Assembly: GCA_964597265.1 (NCBI GenBank)
Contig: CAZQWJ010000001.1
Coordinates: 1 to 64,000 of the forward strand
Source of the DNA: CAZQWJ01 sp964597265
Lineage (GTDB): Bacteria > Patescibacteriota > 4484-211 > JAGQKX01
Reading direction: 5' to 3'
DNA length: 64,000 nucleotides
Each line of letters starts with the position of its first letter. The stretch's first letter is position 1. The notes beneath the pieces are model-generated. The model did no database searches, was not told the origin of the DNA, and was given only the letters and a program-made list of their open reading frames with translations. The position numbers and the translations under genes are program-made. Positions 62,528 through 64,000 of this stretch are shown in pieces.

Positions 62528-62932
62528 TTAGTTGACCGCCTGCGGGCTTTGGCGGGTACTCCATATCACGGCAAAGAGTGTCGCCCACAACAAAAAGCCT
62601 GTCACGATGTTGAGCGTATCCGAAATTTGTAATAGTAGCGTGCCGCATATACCGATTGCCAGTAGTATTCCCCATTTGGCGGCTTTTCTAGTCTGTATTC
62701 GTGGAGACTCTATCCGGCGTTGGACACGTAACGCACCATACCCCAACAGGGTTATCCAAGAGAATATCGCCAAAAATCCCGCGATCACCAAAAACGCCAC
62801 TGACGACACATCGATCATGACAACACCATTGGCCGCGTCCGTTTCAAACGGTGCGCGCTGAGTCAGGACGACATATGTAACAAATGTAGATACAATTGCC
62901 AACGCAATAATGGGCAGATGATAGCGCTGCAT
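62528..62932 (-). CDS. four-helix membrane protein of unknown function
   Basis: A 134-residue protein with four hydrophobic helices (about 5-22, 38-65, 80-100, 103-125). No family is recognised. The open frame extends to 63070, across the divergent rmuC start. ATG 62932 avoids that overlap and has TACTCT 7 bases before it. It lies upstream of metG on the same strand. Confidence 0.55.
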   Translation of the reverse strand: MQRYHLPIIALAIVSTFVTYVVLTQRAPFETDAANGVVMIDVSSVAFLVIAGFLAIFSWITLLGYGALRVQRRIESPRIQTRKAAKWGILLAIGICGTLLLQISDTLNIVTGFLLWATLFAVIWSTRQSPQAVN

Positions 62933-63014
62933 ACTAGTAAGAGTAACGATGAGAGATTCAAGATTAAAATAAGGCGTCCAATCCCTCACATATCCTTGGT
63001 ACAATATACCGCAT

Positions 63015-63866
63015 ATGGATACACAAACAATAGTTATTGTGCTTACGGTCCTGGCTAGTGTTGCTGGCATGATCTATTTCTTCAATGCTCAACTCCGTCA
63101 GATGGCTCAAAAACAAACTACAGAAGAAGATCAGATGAAACTGATGAAAGAGTGGGTGCAGCAGATGATGGAAGAAACCAAAGCCACCCGCAAAGAAATG
63201 CANNNNNNNNNNNNNNNNNNNNNNNNNNNNNNNNNNNNNNNNNNNNNNNNNNNNNNNNNNNNNNNNNNNNNNNNNNNNNNNNNNNNNNNNNNNNNNNNNN
63301 NNATGGAGAATTTTAGGAAGATGCTGGCTGCAGAATCAGACGCAGACAAAGACAGAGCGCGCAAAGAGTTTATCAACGATGTGCGAAAACACATCCGCGC
63401 GATTGCGTCCAAGTATATTTTGCCTGAAGAGGGCACATTGGATTTTGCCCTAATGTACGTTCCGTCTGAGTCTGTGGCATACGAAATCGTGGTGAATACG
63501 CCCGAACTTCTTGATTATGCTCACGAGAGCCGCATTGTCGTGGTGTCGCCCAACCAGTTTAACCACTATCTCAAGGTGGTCATGATCGGCCTCGAAGGCA
63601 AGAAGATCGAAGAACGAGCACAGATGATTATGCGTTCACTGCGTGCGATTGAGCAGGATACCAGTCGTTTTGGTGAAGATTTTCGGGTGATGATGACGCA
63701 CCTGAACAATGCCAAGACCAAAGCTGATGCTGCACAAACCAGTTTTGGTCAACTGGCCAATAAGATTGAGAATATGCATGTGTTAAGTGAAGCAGTGGTC
63801 GAAGAAATAGTGTCTCCAGTAGATTTTGATACCAAACCAATACAAGATTCTGATGAACCGTTTTAG
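63015..63866 (+). CDS. rmuC: RmuC family DNA recombination protein (interrupted by a scaffold gap)
   Basis: It has an N-terminal membrane helix (about 5-25), then a coiled coil that runs into a 100-N gap (63203-63302), then the RmuC domain (VRKHIRAIASKYILPEEGTLDFALMYVPSE). RmuC proteins resemble nucleases and limit DNA inversions. The frame continues across the gap as drawn, but the true gap length is unknown. The family usually has 300-450 residues, so some coiled coil is probably missing. TACAAT lies 9 bases before the ATG. Confidence 0.85.
   Translation: MDTQTIVIVLTVLASVAGMIYFFNAQLRQMAQKQTTEEDQMKLMKEWVQQMMEETKATRKEMXXXXXXXXXXXXXXXXXXXXXXXXXXXXXXXXXXMENFRKMLAAESDADKDRARKEFINDVRKHIRAIASKYILPEEGTLDFALMYVPSESVAYEIVVNTPELLDYAHESRIVVVSPNQFNHYLKVVMIGLEGKKIEERAQMIMRSLRAIEQDTSRFGEDFRVMMTHLNNAKTKADAAQTSFGQLANKIENMHVLSEAVVEEIVSPVDFDTKPIQDSDEPF
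63203..63302. other. 100-N assembly gap inside rmuC
   Basis: Exactly 100 N. The flanks share no obvious repeat, so unlike the metG gap real sequence, probably coiled-coil coding, is likely missing. Confidence 0.9.
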
Positions 63867-63871
63867 CCTGC

Positions 63872-64000
63872 ATGACTAACCAACCTCTCTCTAAGGCCCA
63901 AATACAACAAAAAATAGCAGATTACAAGCAGGAGCTTGAGCAGCTAACACAGCAATACAACGAACTAGTTAAGAAGGGCGGTGGCGGAAGTGTAATCCAT
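63872..64000 (+). CDS. start of a coiled-coil protein (runs off the window)
   Basis: An ATG 5 bases after rmuC opens a frame of at least 43 residues that continues past the window end. It is Gln/Glu/Lys-rich (IADYKQELEQLTQQYNELVK), consistent with a coiled coil, followed by a GGGGS turn. It cannot be identified from this fragment. Confidence 0.55.
   Translation, partial: MTNQPLSKAQIQQKIADYKQELEQLTQQYNELVKKGGGGSVIH

Noticed and set aside
1..64000. UGA recoding as in Gracilibacteria/Absconditabacteria
   Set aside because: TGA ends several genes at expected places (tatD, jag, the FAD gene), and no in-frame TGA is needed in any conserved protein.
1..64000. CRISPR arrays, insertion sequences or prophage
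   Set aside because: No spaced direct-repeat arrays and no transposase, integrase or phage structural genes were found; Pro/Gly-rich coding repeats near 31,650 and 32,850 are protein linkers.

Overview
The window looks like a chromosome segment of a Candidate Phyla Radiation (Patescibacteria) bacterium. The evidence is an envelope-facing gene set typical of that group: three VirB2-like pilins, a giant VirB6-like protein, PrgI, VirB4, DUF4012 and DUF2298 proteins and tandem GT-C glycosyltransferases. These sit beside a compact housekeeping set with short intergenic gaps. TGA is used as a normal stop, so a UGA-recoding lineage is unlikely. The phylum inside the CPR cannot be fixed from this sequence alone.

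Layout. 1-1.3 kb: an AT-rich patch with a PIG-L deacetylase and gene remnants, next to tRNA-Ser(GCT). 1.5-6.8 kb: DsbA-like protein, TatD nuclease, a frameshifted esterase, tRNA-Ser(TGA) with a duplicated half copy, thpR, comF, tmRNA (ssrA) and smpB. 6.9-11.4 kb (minus): an envelope cluster of a degenerate PP2C-like/propeller protein, a small membrane protein, a bPH2 protein and a SpoIID-domain protein. 11.5-21.7 kb (plus): a surface-glycan operon with an FAD oxidoreductase, four GT-C glycosyltransferases and a DUF2298 protein. 21.7-39.6 kb (plus): a Gram-positive-style minimal type IV secretion/pilus locus with two very large secreted wall-hydrolase-like proteins. 39.6-46.9 kb: the replication-origin region, with dnaN, a PGRP-like protein and recF on the minus strand, and oriC, dnaA, rpmH, rnpA, yidC and jag on the plus strand. 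46.9-52.3 kb: a second surface-polysaccharide cluster (O-antigen-ligase-like, RNase H, Wzz-like, and an SDR epimerase fused to DUF4012). 52.3-64 kb: methyltransferase, L25, TPR protein, valS, pyrG, HicAB, tsaD, metG and rmuC. Two 100-N scaffold gaps interrupt metG and rmuC.

How it works together. Much of the window builds or breaks cell envelope: glycan synthesis, a pilus/secretion channel, and enzymes that would open peptidoglycan. This fits an episymbiont that contacts other cells, but that lifestyle is inferred. Many genes that begin transcription units have a -10 box only 6 to 9 bases before the start codon, which implies widespread leaderless mRNAs. The major pilin instead has a Shine-Dalgarno-like GGAG.
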